Notes under the pieces: generated by a model
Database searches by the model: none
Told to the model about the DNA's origin: nothing
The model's input: the letters and a program-made list of their open reading frames with translations, nothing else
Origin: Paractinoplanes ferrugineus
GTDB taxonomy: Bacteria; Actinomycetota; Actinomycetes; Mycobacteriales; Micromonosporaceae
Direction: 5' to 3'
NCBI RefSeq assembly: GCF_016862195.1
Contig: NZ_BOMM01000016.1
Span: forward strand, 345,487 to 409,486
DNA: 64,000 nt
Part shown: piece by piece, positions 1 to 9,351 of the stretch
Numbering within the stretch: the first letter of the stretch is position 1
Layout of the letters: each line of letters starts with the position of its first letter
Made by a program: the position numbers and the translations under genes

Positions 1-2
1 TC

Positions 3-3000
3 CGGTTCGGCCAGTTCATCCGCCTCTACAACGAGACCCGCACTCCCGACGGCCGGGTCGTCTCCGTGCCGATCGTGCTCAACACCGGGGGCGACATCGT
101 CGAGACCCCGGCCCAGGTCAGCGCGCGCTCGCTGCGCAAAGGCGCGGCGGTGGCGAACGGGCCCGCGCCGATGTCCACCGCCGGGGCCGGGGCGGCGCCG
201 GCGGTCGGCCTGAACGTGATCGCCGCGGGTGTCGACCCGGCCCGGGCGATCCACGGCGACGCCGACGTGACAGTGACCGTGACGGACGTGAACGCCGTGA
301 TCGGCGCCGGCACCATCGACGTCGACAACACCAGGTTCGCGGTCGAGCTGGGCGCCGAGTCGGCGGCCCGGCTGCGGCAGGGCCAGCACGTGCTCACCGT
401 GGCCACCAACGGCGAGAAGAGTGCCCTGGTGCGACTCGCCCCGGCGGTCACCGGCATTCAGGTGGAGGCCGGCTCGATCTATCAGGCCCTCGCCGACCGG
501 CGGATCAGCACCGAGATCGGCACCGTCGACCTGGACGAGAACGCCATCCGCGACCTGCTCGCCACCGGGACGCTCACCGCGCCCGCGACCCGCGACGGCA
601 AGGCGACCGGTCTGGCCCGGATCAGCACGGTCGGCGCCCGCGACTCCCGGCCGGTCTCGACCGCGTTCGCCGTCGCCGACCTGGCCGAGTTCCTCACCTA
701 CCCGATCATCCCGAGCAGCGGCGGCGGCAGCCTGGTGCTGCAGCTGGGCGCGGACGAGATCCGGGCGCTGGGCCGCGGCGAGCAGATCACCACGCGGGCC
801 GGCGACGACGAGATCCGGCTGGTGGTGCCGCGCGAGGGCGACATCCTCGCCGACGATTTCCTGGCTCTCGGCCGGGCCCGCAAGATCAACGAACTCGAGA
901 TCACGTACGACCTGGGCCGGATGTTCCGGGAGACGGCGCGGTATCCGTTCTCGAAGACCGGCATCAAGGTCGGCGGGTACCGGACTCCGCCGATCAAGCC
1001 GACCTCGTCGACCGGCAACGGCCTGGTCGACCTGTCCACCGTCGGGCTGCCGGTGGCGGTGCTGCTGCCGTGGAAGCAGACCTGGACGCTGACGGGCTTC
1101 AGCCGCGGCAACCTCATCTCCAGCCTGGCCATGGCGCCCGGCGAGGAGACCACGATCACCGTCTCCAGCTGGGAGCGCCGGTCCAAGTCGCTGGCGCAGA
1201 GCGCCGAGACCGACCTCGAGCAGTCCTTCGACTACAGCTCCACGACCCGCGACACCGAGGACGTGATGCGCGAGGTCACCAGCACCAACGAGTTCGACGC
1301 GCAGGCCTACGGGTCGCTCGACGCGTCCTACTCCCCCGGTGTCGCCTCGATCCGGGTGCAGGCGGGCGGCCAGGTCGCCAACGCGCAGAGTCTCGCCAAC
1401 GCCACCAAATCCTCGACCCAGCACGTACGCGAATCGACGAGTCACGCCGCCACCCGGGTGCGGTCCCGCCGGATCACCACGATCACCGAGAGCATCGAGA
1501 CCGAGCAGCGGACGAGCGTGGTGCGGACCATCCGCAACCCCAACCAGGGGCACACCCTGACGATGAACTTCCACGAGGTGCTCGCCCACTACGACATCGA
1601 CCTGGTCTTCAACAAGCCCGGCGTGCGGATCGTGGTGCTGGTGCCCAACCCGGTGTCGGCCCAGGACTTCACCGAGCTGACCGTACGGGTCAACGAGGCC
1701 ACCTTGCGCACCGGCCTGCTGGACTCCGCCCTGGTCGACGGGTTCGAGGCGGGCCGGACGCTCGAGGCGTACAAGCAGGCCGCCCTGGAACTGGAGAACC
1801 TGGCCCGGGCCGGGAAGCACGAGAAGGAGCTGGACCGGCAGCGGGAGACCCCGGCCGCGAACCAGCCCGCCAAGCCCGCCAACCCGTACACGTCGACGGT
1901 CACCAACATCCTCACCGACCTCAAGCGCCGGGCCCAGGAGTTCCTGAACGTCGACGTGGGCGGCGCGCTCACCGCGATCGCCGCGCACCGGTCGCCGACG
2001 CCGGCCGAGCTGGCCGCGGCGCAGCGCTGGCTGTGGCGGCGGCTGGTCGGGGCGAAGTTCGGCACCGGGCTCACCACCGAGCTCGACCGGCTCGCCACCG
2101 CCACGATCAACCCGGAGGCGGCCCGGTCGCTGCTGTCCGCGGTCCCGCCGGCCGGTTCCGCGCCCGCCCTCGACGGGCTCGGCGGCCTCGGTGACAAGGA
2201 CAAGGAGGACGCGGGCCTGGTCCAGCGGATCATCGCGATGCCCGGCTACGTGTTCTGGGACTACGGCACGTTCTGGTATCCGAACGGCAAGAAGGAGGGC
2301 ATCTTCGACGTCGAGGACGGCGGCGTCCCGGGCGCGCTCAACCAGTTGCGGACCGCCTTCCAGAACTGGGAGGCGAAGGAGGCGGAGGGTACGGGTCAGC
2401 AGGCCGCCGCCGCGGTCGTGGCGGCCGCGAGCGAGGAGCAGACCACCACCACGATCGCCGACAAGCTGGAGATGAAGTTCGGGGCCGAGGTGATCGGCTC
2501 GGCCCGGGAGCGCAGCCAGACCCTGCTCACCCACCTCAACCAGCACCGCGACTACTACCGGTACGTGCTGTTCCAGGCCCTCCCGCCGAGCGAGCAGCTG
2601 CAGCGCCTGATGGAGGCCGCCCCGCAGCTGCGGATCGGCATGTTCGAACCGCACGTGGTCGCCTCCGACGGCCCCAACCTGGCCATCCCGCTGTCCCCGC
2701 TGGCCGAGACCACCCTCATGAAGGTCGTCGACAGCCTGGCCACCGAGATGGAGAACGCGACGAAGGAGGCCGGGGCGGCCGGCGACCGGATCGCCACCGA
2801 CTCGGTCATCCTGCCCACCCCGGGCGTCTCGGTGGAGTCGTGGCGCGGCGACTGCGACGCCCTCGAGGACCACCTGACCTCGCTGCGGGCGGCCGAGCTG
2901 CGGCGGGCCGTCGCCGAGGCCCGGGTGGCCGAGCTGGAGGCCGACCGGCGGGCCGCGCGGATCGACGCCGACCAGCTGGCGGACCCGCTGACGCCGCCGA

Positions 3001-3038
3001 ACGCGTTCGCGGTCAAGCTCGAGAACGCCGGCCAGTAG
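3..3038 (+). CDS. large protein of unknown function, 5' end outside window
   Basis: The frame is open from the first bases, so the true start lies upstream; at least 1011 residues are visible. I do not recognise the family. The first ~330 visible residues look like beta-rich domains. A Ser/Thr/Glu-rich stretch follows (about visible residues 380-520), opening with a PGEETTITVSSWERR block and containing many ETD, STT and TES runs, which suggests a long helical or fibrous segment. A Pro/Asn linker comes near residue 620, and a charged Ala/Glu/Arg-rich segment that could form a coiled coil lies near 950-1000. No membrane segment is obvious in the visible part; a signal peptide cannot be judged. 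The stop codon overlaps the GTG of the next gene (TAGTG), so the three genes are probably one operon. A structural or surface role is only a guess. Confidence 0.85.
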   Translation, partial: RFGQFIRLYNETRTPDGRVVSVPIVLNTGGDIVETPAQVSARSLRKGAAVANGPAPMSTAGAGAAPAVGLNVIAAGVDPARAIHGDADVTVTVTDVNAVIGAGTIDVDNTRFAVELGAESAARLRQGQHVLTVATNGEKSALVRLAPAVTGIQVEAGSIYQALADRRISTEIGTVDLDENAIRDLLATGTLTAPATRDGKATGLARISTVGARDSRPVSTAFAVADLAEFLTYPIIPSSGGGSLVLQLGADEIRALGRGEQITTRAGDDEIRLVVPREGDILADDFLALGRARKINELEITYDLGRMFRETARYPFSKTGIKVGGYRTPPIKPTSSTGNGLVDLSTVGLPVAVLLPWKQTWTLTGFSRGNLISSLAMAPGEETTITVSSWERRSKSLAQSAETDLEQSFDYSSTTRDTEDVMREVTSTNEFDAQAYGSLDASYSPGVASIRVQAGGQVANAQSLANATKSSTQHVRESTSHAATRVRSRRITTITESIETEQRTSVVRTIRNPNQGHTLTMNFHEVLAHYDIDLVFNKPGVRIVVLVPNPVSAQDFTELTVRVNEATLRTGLLDSALVDGFEAGRTLEAYKQAALELENLARAGKHEKELDRQRETPAANQPAKPANPYTSTVTNILTDLKRRAQEFLNVDVGGALTAIAAHRSPTPAELAAAQRWLWRRLVGAKFGTGLTTELDRLATATINPEAARSLLSAVPPAGSAPALDGLGGLGDKDKEDAGLVQRIIAMPGYVFWDYGTFWYPNGKKEGIFDVEDGGVPGALNQLRTAFQNWEAKEAEGTGQQAAAAVVAAASEEQTTTTIADKLEMKFGAEVIGSARERSQTLLTHLNQHRDYYRYVLFQALPPSEQLQRLMEAAPQLRIGMFEPHVVASDGPNLAIPLSPLAETTLMKVVDSLATEMENATKEAGAAGDRIATDSVILPTPGVSVESWRGDCDALEDHLTSLRAAELRRAVAEARVAELEADRRAARIDADQLADPLTPPNAFAVKLENAGQ

Positions 3039-4432
3039 TGCCCGCACGCATCACGATGCCGGACGGGAGCACCACGATGGTGCTCCCGCTCGGCGACGAG
3101 CGGGCGATCGACCAGATCGTCCGGGCCGGCTACCTGCTGGGCGGCTGGACCTGGGTGGAGCGCACCCGCGCGCTCCTGACCGCCCGGCTGCGGGTCGCCC
3201 GCGGTGCCGTCGCCGCGTCGGCGCGGCTCGGCAACACACCCGCGCCGGTGCGGGCCGGGGCAGCCGGGCAGGCGGTCGCCGACGAGACCGAGCCGGCCCT
3301 GGTCGCGTGGCGCGCCGCCAGGCAGCGGCTCGCCCGCCGGGTCGCCGCCGATCTGGCCCGGGTCGAGGCGGTCGGGCGGGCCGTCGCGCTGCGCCGGCTC
3401 GACGAGTCGGAGCGGCAGGTCCGGGCGGCCGCCGACCGCTACCTGACCGGCGACTTCACGACCCGGGGGAACGCGCGACTGAAGCCCGGCGTACCGGTCG
3501 AATCCTTGCGCTCCGCCGTCACCCAGCTCGCCACCGCCGAGGCGAAAGCGGCCATGGCGAACGTCGAGGAAGGCGCGTACGCCGCCCTCGCCTCGACCGT
3601 GGCCGGTCTCCTGGCCGGCGCCACCGGTCTGCTCGCCGTGAACGTCCTGAAGGTGGCCCCGGCTGTCCAGCGGGCGGTGGCCCGCGGGGTCGAACTGGCC
3701 GCGCTGCGCGCCGAGCTGGGCGCCGGCCACCCCGTCCTGTACCGCATCGACCTGGTTCCCTTCATGGCCCCCGCGCACGGCCTCGGCACGAAGCCACCCA
3801 CCGACGGCGAGCTGCTGGCGGCGATCACGGCGGCCCTCACGTCGACGTGGAAGGCCGCCCGGGCCGTACGCAAATCGGTGGAATCCCCGGTGTGGAACGA
3901 CCGCCTCACCGACCACGTCGCCGGACCCGCCGCGGGCCTGGCCGCGGAACTCCGCGACCGGGGCATGCGCGGCAACCTGCCCAGCCTGCTCGACCCGGCG
4001 TTCGGCCCGTGGGCGTTCCAGCAGATCCTCGCCGACGCGGTCGGCGACCTGTGCGGCCCCGGCCCCAGCTCGGCCGGGCAGGCGGTGCACGACGTCTACC
4101 GCACGATCGACCCGGAGCTGGCCGACGAGTTCGGCTCGGCGCTGGGCCTGATGGGCGGCATGCTCACCCTGCACCTGGTGGCACCGCCGCTGGCGATCGT
4201 CGCCGACGTGGTGCTGGCCGCGAAGGGCATCCTCGAGGCGTGGGCGGCCTACCTGCGCGACGCCGACGCGTACCGCTGCGCCCTCGATCCGGCCGAATCC
4301 CTCGGCGTGGAACCGTCCACTCTCAAGCTCGCCCTGCAGTGCGTCGGCGAGGTCGCCGGCGCCCTGCCCGCCGGCAAGCTCGCCGGCTCGGTGACCGTCC
4401 TCGCCCCGCTAGCCGCCGGACTGGTGAAATGA
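3038..4432 (+). CDS. hypothetical protein, second gene of unknown operon
   Basis: 464 residues from a GTG that shares its G with the upstream stop. Longer upstream reading in this frame is shadow of the first gene. I do not recognise the family. The N-terminal ~150 residues are helical and rich in Ala and Arg. Three long apolar stretches follow: around residues 175-208 (with a GLLAGATGLLAV core), 365-395 (GLMGGMLTLHLV, then a Pro-Pro and IVADVVLAA) and the last ~25 residues. They could be membrane or membrane-inserting helices, but there is no signal peptide. Its stop overlaps the ATG of the third gene by ATGA, so translation of the three genes is probably coupled and their products may act together. 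Function unknown. Confidence 0.8.
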   Translation: MPARITMPDGSTTMVLPLGDERAIDQIVRAGYLLGGWTWVERTRALLTARLRVARGAVAASARLGNTPAPVRAGAAGQAVADETEPALVAWRAARQRLARRVAADLARVEAVGRAVALRRLDESERQVRAAADRYLTGDFTTRGNARLKPGVPVESLRSAVTQLATAEAKAAMANVEEGAYAALASTVAGLLAGATGLLAVNVLKVAPAVQRAVARGVELAALRAELGAGHPVLYRIDLVPFMAPAHGLGTKPPTDGELLAAITAALTSTWKAARAVRKSVESPVWNDRLTDHVAGPAAGLAAELRDRGMRGNLPSLLDPAFGPWAFQQILADAVGDLCGPGPSSAGQAVHDVYRTIDPELADEFGSALGLMGGMLTLHLVAPPLAIVADVVLAAKGILEAWAAYLRDADAYRCALDPAESLGVEPSTLKLALQCVGEVAGALPAGKLAGSVTVLAPLAAGLVK

Positions 4433-5904
4433 AGACCAGCGCCCTCCGCCGCGCCCTCACTCTGCTGGCCGGCAGCGTCCGCCGCGGTGCCGTCCAGCTC
4501 GGCGCCGACCCGCTGCACGCGCTGTGCCGCAGTTATCCGGAGTTCCAGGCCGCCTTCCTCGACCTGGACCTGAAGGTGCGCATCGCCCGCGCGCTGCCGG
4601 CCGCCGACCCCGGCCAGGAGGCGGCGAAGGCGGCCCGCCGCGACGTCGAGGAGATCCTCGGCGCGCTCTCCGACGAACAGTCCGACGCCGCCCGCGCCTG
4701 GCTGCGCCAGACGGTCGGCAACACGCCGGCGGCGAAGGATCGCGACGGCCTGCTGCGGGCGATCCGGCGGCGGCTTGAGGTGGAGTACGCGTTGAGCGCC
4801 GTCCCCACCCGCAGGACCGGCTTCCCGGCCGCGGTCGTGCGGGTCGCCCGGGCCGCCGCGGCGGTCCCGAGAACGGCCTTCGACCAGCTGGCCGAGCTGG
4901 CCGCCGAGAACTCCGAGGTCACCCGGGCGGTGCAGGCGTTCGAGCGGTCCTGCCTGCTGGAGAGCCCCGACCGGGTGCGCCGGGCGACGGTGGACCTGCA
5001 GAACGCGGTCCGCTCCGCCGAGTTGCCGGCGAAGGAGCGGACCCGCATCGTGCGGGCCGTCGAGACGGTCGCCAAGGGTTTCGAGCGAACCGTCACCACC
5101 GCCGACGGCCTGACCGTGGTCGAGGACTTCTTCCGCCGCTTCAACCGCCTCAGCCCGACCCACCCGATGGTCGACGTCTACGAGCGTCTGCAGTCCTGGC
5201 TGTCCACCGAGGACCTGGAGATCCTCGGCACGGCCCTGGCCCGCTGCAGTCCCGTACCGAAGATCGGTGTCTCCGCGGAACGCATGGCCGAGCAGATCGC
5301 CGGGCGGGTGAACGTCTACGTCGGCCTGCTCGGCCAGCTGATCGGCCAGAAGGGCGCCTACCGGCGCCTGTTCGAGGAGCAACTGCGCCGGGCGGCGGCC
5401 TACGCGGAGAGTTCGGTCTATCGGGTACGCGTGGGGCGCACCCCGGTCCGGGGCCTGAACAAGAACGGCAAGTCGTTCGCCCAGTTCTACGACGACACGA
5501 TCCTGCTGGTCGACGAGGCCGGGCAGAAGGTGGCGATCGTCTTCACCGCCCAGTTCAAGGCCGGCGACGCGGGCTCGCTGGACGTCCTGGAGCAACTGGC
5601 GTCGGACGACGCCCGCAAGGCTCTGGGGAAGCTGCTGCTGGACGGCAAGCAGTACGACATCGTGGACGGCCTGCTGCCGGAGAAGAGCGCCATCGTGACG
5701 ACGATGCTGGGCGTGGCCGAGGAACAGACGTGGAAGAACGGCAAACGGGTGGTGACCCGCACCGCCACCGACCCCGCCGCCGTGGCCACCGACCTGGCCG
5801 ACCGCGAGGTCCGGTTCCTGCCGATGCCGGTCGATCCGGCCGACCTGCGCGCCCTGATCGGTTTCCTGCTGGCGGCCGCCGAGAAGATCCCCGCCGGCGG
5901 GTAG
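4429..5904 (+). CDS. hypothetical protein with nuclease-like C-terminal domain
   Basis: 491 residues, starting at an ATG that overlaps the previous stop (ATGA). Residues 1-320 are mostly helical, Ala/Arg-rich and unrecognised. The last ~170 residues read as an alpha/beta domain: FYDDTILLVDE (Asp355/Asp356), then a strand ending TAQFKAG (Gln375, Lys377). An acidic pair followed about 20 residues later by Q-x-K resembles the active site of PD-(D/E)xK nucleases of the Mrr type, where Gln replaces the usual Glu. This is inference from a short motif; no family was identified. As the last gene of the coupled trio it could be the effector of a three-part system. The next gene starts 46 bp downstream, so co-transcription with the ABC exporter is possible. 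Confidence 0.8.
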   Translation: MKTSALRRALTLLAGSVRRGAVQLGADPLHALCRSYPEFQAAFLDLDLKVRIARALPAADPGQEAAKAARRDVEEILGALSDEQSDAARAWLRQTVGNTPAAKDRDGLLRAIRRRLEVEYALSAVPTRRTGFPAAVVRVARAAAAVPRTAFDQLAELAAENSEVTRAVQAFERSCLLESPDRVRRATVDLQNAVRSAELPAKERTRIVRAVETVAKGFERTVTTADGLTVVEDFFRRFNRLSPTHPMVDVYERLQSWLSTEDLEILGTALARCSPVPKIGVSAERMAEQIAGRVNVYVGLLGQLIGQKGAYRRLFEEQLRRAAAYAESSVYRVRVGRTPVRGLNKNGKSFAQFYDDTILLVDEAGQKVAIVFTAQFKAGDAGSLDVLEQLASDDARKALGKLLLDGKQYDIVDGLLPEKSAIVTTMLGVAEEQTWKNGKRVVTRTATDPAAVATDLADREVRFLPMPVDPADLRALIGFLLAAAEKIPAGG

Positions 5905-5950
5905 CGGCCCCGGGAAAAGCGGACGAGAAACGTCGGACCCCCGTGGGAGC

Positions 5951-7606
5951 ATGACGAACGTGGATGCACGGGGACCGGTTCGTTTTCTGTGGTGGCTGGC
6001 GCGAACGCACCAGGGGCGCGTCGGGCTGGGCGCGATGTTCGGCTCGTTGTGGTACCTCAGCTTGGTGATCACGCCGTGGCTGCTCGCCCGGGCCATCGAC
6101 CGCGGCCTGCACGGGCGCAGCACCACGGCCCTGCTCGAGTGGGCCGCCCTGGTGCTGGTCGTCGGGGTGGCCAGCGCCGGGCTGAGCATCATGCGCCACC
6201 GCAGCATGACCAAGCTGCGCCTGGCCGTCGCGCTCAAGACGGCCGACCTGGTGATGACGCACGCGACCCGGCTCGGCTCGGCGCTCCCCCGCCGGGTCAC
6301 CGCCGGCGAGGTCGTCACGATCGGCATCTCCGACGTGTGGACCATCGGCCGCGCCATGAACGTCGGCGGGGTCGGGGTGGCGTCCGTCCTGGCCATCGTC
6401 GTGACGTCGCTGCTGCTCTTCAGCACCTCGCACATGCTCGCGGTGGTCGTGCTGATCGGGGTGCCGCTGCTCGCGGTCGCGGTCGGCCCGCTGCTCGGGC
6501 GCACCCAGCGGGCCGGCCGGCAGTACCGGGAGAAACAGGGCGAGCTCAACGCCCGGCTCGTCGACGTGCTCGGCGGCCTGAAGATCCTCAACGGCCTCGG
6601 CGGCAAGGACACCCACCGGCGCCGGTACGACCTCGAGTCGTCCCGCCTGCGCGAGCAGGGTTACCGGGTGGGCGGGCCGTCCAGCTGGATCGGCGCGCTC
6701 GGCGAGGGCCTGCCCGTCGTGTTCATCGGCGTGGTCATCTGGCTGGCGGCCCGGCTCGCCGCCGACGGCGGGATCACCGTGGGGCAGCTGGTCGCGGTGT
6801 ACGGCTACACGGCGGTGCTGGCGATCCCGGTGAACGTGCTGATCTTCTGCGGCTTCGACGTCACCCACGGAGTGGTCGCCGCCCGTCGGGTGACCGAGTT
6901 CCTGCGCATCCCGCTCGACGACCCGGCCGGCCGGCCCGCCCCCACCGGGCCGGCCGTCCTGCACGATCCCGAGTCGGGCGTGGTCGTGGAGCCGGGCCGG
7001 CTGACCGCGCTCGTCGGTGCGAGCGCCGCCGTCATCGACCGGCTCGGCCGGTACGGCCCGACCACCGCCACCTGGGGCGGCATACCGCTGGCGGAGATCG
7101 CCCAGCCCGAGATCAGGTCCCGCATCCTGGTCGCCCAGGCCGATGCCGACCTGTTCGCCGGGCCGCTGCGGGCGGTCGTCGCCGGCCCGGCCGAGCCGGA
7201 CGATCAGGCGGTCGAGGCGGCCATCGCGACGTCGGCCGCCGCCGACGTCGCGACCTCGCCCGACCGGCCGGTCGACTGGGGCGGCCGCAACCTGTCCGGC
7301 GGCCAGCGGCAGCGGCTCCGGCTGGCCCGCGCCGTCTACGCCGACCCGGAGCTGCTGCTCGCGGTCGAGCCGACGTCAGCTGTCGACGCCCACACCGAGG
7401 CGGCCATCGCGGAACGGCTCGCCCACGCCCGGGCCGGCCGCGGCACGGTCGTGACGACCACGTCGCCGGTGCTGCTCGACCGGGCCGACACGGTGCACTA
7501 CCTGGTCGACGGCCGGGTCGCCGCGACCGGCACGCACCGGTCGCTGCTCGCCGCCGAGCCGGGTTACCGCGCCCTGGTCGACCGCGCGTTCGGGGAGGAC
7601 GAATGA
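5951..7606 (+). CDS. ABC exporter half-transporter with degenerate Walker A and B
   Basis: 551 residues: an N-terminal six-helix exporter domain (about 20-310) and a C-terminal ATPase domain. The ATPase is asymmetric. The Walker A site reads GASAAVIDRLG near residues 356-366, without the GxxGxGKST lysine. Walker B reads LLLAVEP (468-474), with Val472 where Asp is expected. The signature LSGGQ (448-452) is intact. Such half-transporters work as heterodimers, and the next gene (ATGA overlap) supplies the matching half with an intact Walker A. The pair probably exports a lipid, peptide or drug; the substrate cannot be read from sequence. The ATG at 5951 is preceded by a weak GGGAG. Confidence 0.9.
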   Translation: MTNVDARGPVRFLWWLARTHQGRVGLGAMFGSLWYLSLVITPWLLARAIDRGLHGRSTTALLEWAALVLVVGVASAGLSIMRHRSMTKLRLAVALKTADLVMTHATRLGSALPRRVTAGEVVTIGISDVWTIGRAMNVGGVGVASVLAIVVTSLLLFSTSHMLAVVVLIGVPLLAVAVGPLLGRTQRAGRQYREKQGELNARLVDVLGGLKILNGLGGKDTHRRRYDLESSRLREQGYRVGGPSSWIGALGEGLPVVFIGVVIWLAARLAADGGITVGQLVAVYGYTAVLAIPVNVLIFCGFDVTHGVVAARRVTEFLRIPLDDPAGRPAPTGPAVLHDPESGVVVEPGRLTALVGASAAVIDRLGRYGPTTATWGGIPLAEIAQPEIRSRILVAQADADLFAGPLRAVVAGPAEPDDQAVEAAIATSAAADVATSPDRPVDWGGRNLSGGQRQRLRLARAVYADPELLLAVEPTSAVDAHTEAAIAERLAHARAGRGTVVTTTSPVLLDRADTVHYLVDGRVAATGTHRSLLAAEPGYRALVDRAFGEDE

Positions 7607-9351
7607 CCAGCCTGCCGATCGCGGGCCAGCGCACCGTCGGCCGCGCGGCGCTGCGTCTCGTCGGCGCCGACCGCCGGTCGGTCACCAAGCTGCTCGTGCT
7701 CAACGCGCTCGCCTCGCTGGCCGCTCTCGGCGGGCCGTGGCTGCTCGGGCGGATCATCGACGAGGTCACCGCCGGGCACGGCGCCGGGGCCGTCGACCGG
7801 CTCGCGATCGCCGTTCTGGCCTGCGCCGTCGCCCAGACCGTGCTGTCGCGCCACGCGCTGGCCATCGCCTACCGGTTCGGCGAGCGCACCGCCGCCCGCA
7901 TCCGCGAGGGTTACCTCCGGCGGGCACTCAGTCTGCCGGCCGCCGTGATCGAGCGGGTGCCCGCCGGTGACCTCACGGCACGCGGCACCACCGACATCGA
8001 CGCGGTCGCCGCCACCCTGCGCGACGTGCTGCCGACCATTTTCATCGGGATCATCCAGATCCTCTTCATCGTCGCCGCGATCCTGCTGCTCGACCCGCTG
8101 CTCGGGCTCGTCGGCCTGGTCGGGCTGACCGGCATCTGGTTCGTGACCAGGTGGTACCTGCGGGTCGCCAGGGACGCCTATCTGGCCGAGGGCGCCGCCA
8201 ACTCGCGGCTCGCCGAGGAGTTGGCCGCGACCACCGCGGGCGCCCGCACCGTCGAGGCGTTCGGGCTGGCCGAGCGGCGCCTCGACGCCGGCCACGAGGC
8301 CATCGGCGAGACCCGCCGCACCCGGTTGGCCACCCTGGCGCTGCGGTCGGTGTTCTTCCCGCTCGTCGACGCGTCGTACTCGGTGCCGACGGTGTCGGTG
8401 CTCGTCGTCGGCGGCATGCTCTACATCCACGGCCACGTCACCCTCGGCACCGTCAGCGCCGCCGTGCTCTACCTCCGGCAGCTCATCGGGCCGCTCGACG
8501 CGCTGATGATCTGGATCGAGAACCTGCAGAGCAGCAGCGCGTCCTTCGCCCGGGTCGAGGGCATCGCCGAGATCCCGGCACCGCCGCCCGCCACCACGGC
8601 CACCCCCGCCGACGACCAGATCGAGGTGCGTGACGTCCGGTATGCGTACGCCGAGGGCCGTGACGTCCTGCACGACGTGAGTCTGACCGTTCGTCCCGGG
8701 CAGCGGCTGGCGATCGTCGGACTGTCCGGGGCCGGCAAGTCCACCCTGGGCCGGTTGATCGCGGGCGTCGACCGGCCGTCGGCCGGCTCGGTGACGGTGG
8801 GCGGCGTCCCGATCGCCGACCTGCCGCCCGACGAGCTCCGCCGCCAGGTCGTCCTGGTCACCCAGGAGCACCACGTGTTCCGGGAGACGCTGCGCGACAA
8901 CCTGATGGTGCCGGCGCCGGACGACGTGCTGCGGTCGGCCCTCGCCACCGTCGGCGCCGACTGGGCCGGCGACCTCGACCGTGACCTCGGCGAGCATCCG
9001 CTCGACGGCGCCCAGGCACAGCAGCTCGCCCTGGCCCGGGTGGTGCTGGCCGACCCGCACACGGTGATCCTCGACGAGGCGACCGCGCTGCTCGACCCGA
9101 CCGCCGCGCGCACCGCCGAGCGGGCCCTCGCGGCGGTGCTGCACGAACGCACCGTGCTCGCGATCGCCCACCGGCTGCAGACCGCACACGACGCCGACGC
9201 GGTCGCCGTCATGGACGACGGCCGCATCATCGAGCTCGGCACCCACGACGAGCTGGTCGCGGCGGGCGGACCGTACGCCGCTCTGTGGAACTCCTGGCAC
9301 GGCGGCTCGGCGCTCGACGATCACCGCGGCCGGACCAGCCCCAGGTCGTAG
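7603..9351 (+). CDS. ABC exporter half-transporter with canonical Walker motifs
   Basis: 582 residues: six-helix exporter domain (about 20-320), then an ATPase with intact Walker A GLSGAGKST (373-381) and Walker B VILDEA (Asp491, Glu492). A switch histidine follows in AIAHRL. Its signature motif is altered to LDGAQ (467-471) instead of LSGGQ. With the upstream partner this gives one complete composite ATP site (this Walker A plus the partner's LSGGQ) and one dead site (partner's broken Walker A plus this LDGAQ). The start overlaps the upstream stop (ATGA). The 3' end overlaps the convergent response regulator by about 31 bp. Adjacent two-component genes could regulate it, but they lie on the opposite strand. 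Confidence 0.92.
   Translation: MTSLPIAGQRTVGRAALRLVGADRRSVTKLLVLNALASLAALGGPWLLGRIIDEVTAGHGAGAVDRLAIAVLACAVAQTVLSRHALAIAYRFGERTAARIREGYLRRALSLPAAVIERVPAGDLTARGTTDIDAVAATLRDVLPTIFIGIIQILFIVAAILLLDPLLGLVGLVGLTGIWFVTRWYLRVARDAYLAEGAANSRLAEELAATTAGARTVEAFGLAERRLDAGHEAIGETRRTRLATLALRSVFFPLVDASYSVPTVSVLVVGGMLYIHGHVTLGTVSAAVLYLRQLIGPLDALMIWIENLQSSSASFARVEGIAEIPAPPPATTATPADDQIEVRDVRYAYAEGRDVLHDVSLTVRPGQRLAIVGLSGAGKSTLGRLIAGVDRPSAGSVTVGGVPIADLPPDELRRQVVLVTQEHHVFRETLRDNLMVPAPDDVLRSALATVGADWAGDLDRDLGEHPLDGAQAQQLALARVVLADPHTVILDEATALLDPTAARTAERALAAVLHERTVLAIAHRLQTAHDADAVAVMDDGRIIELGTHDELVAAGGPYAALWNSWHGGSALDDHRGRTSPRS

Noticed and set aside
4249..6612. Long minus-strand frame opposite the unknown operon and exporter
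   Set aside because: Its product is low-complexity shadow sequence; the plus-strand genes have overlaps, start signals and, for the exporter, clear domains.
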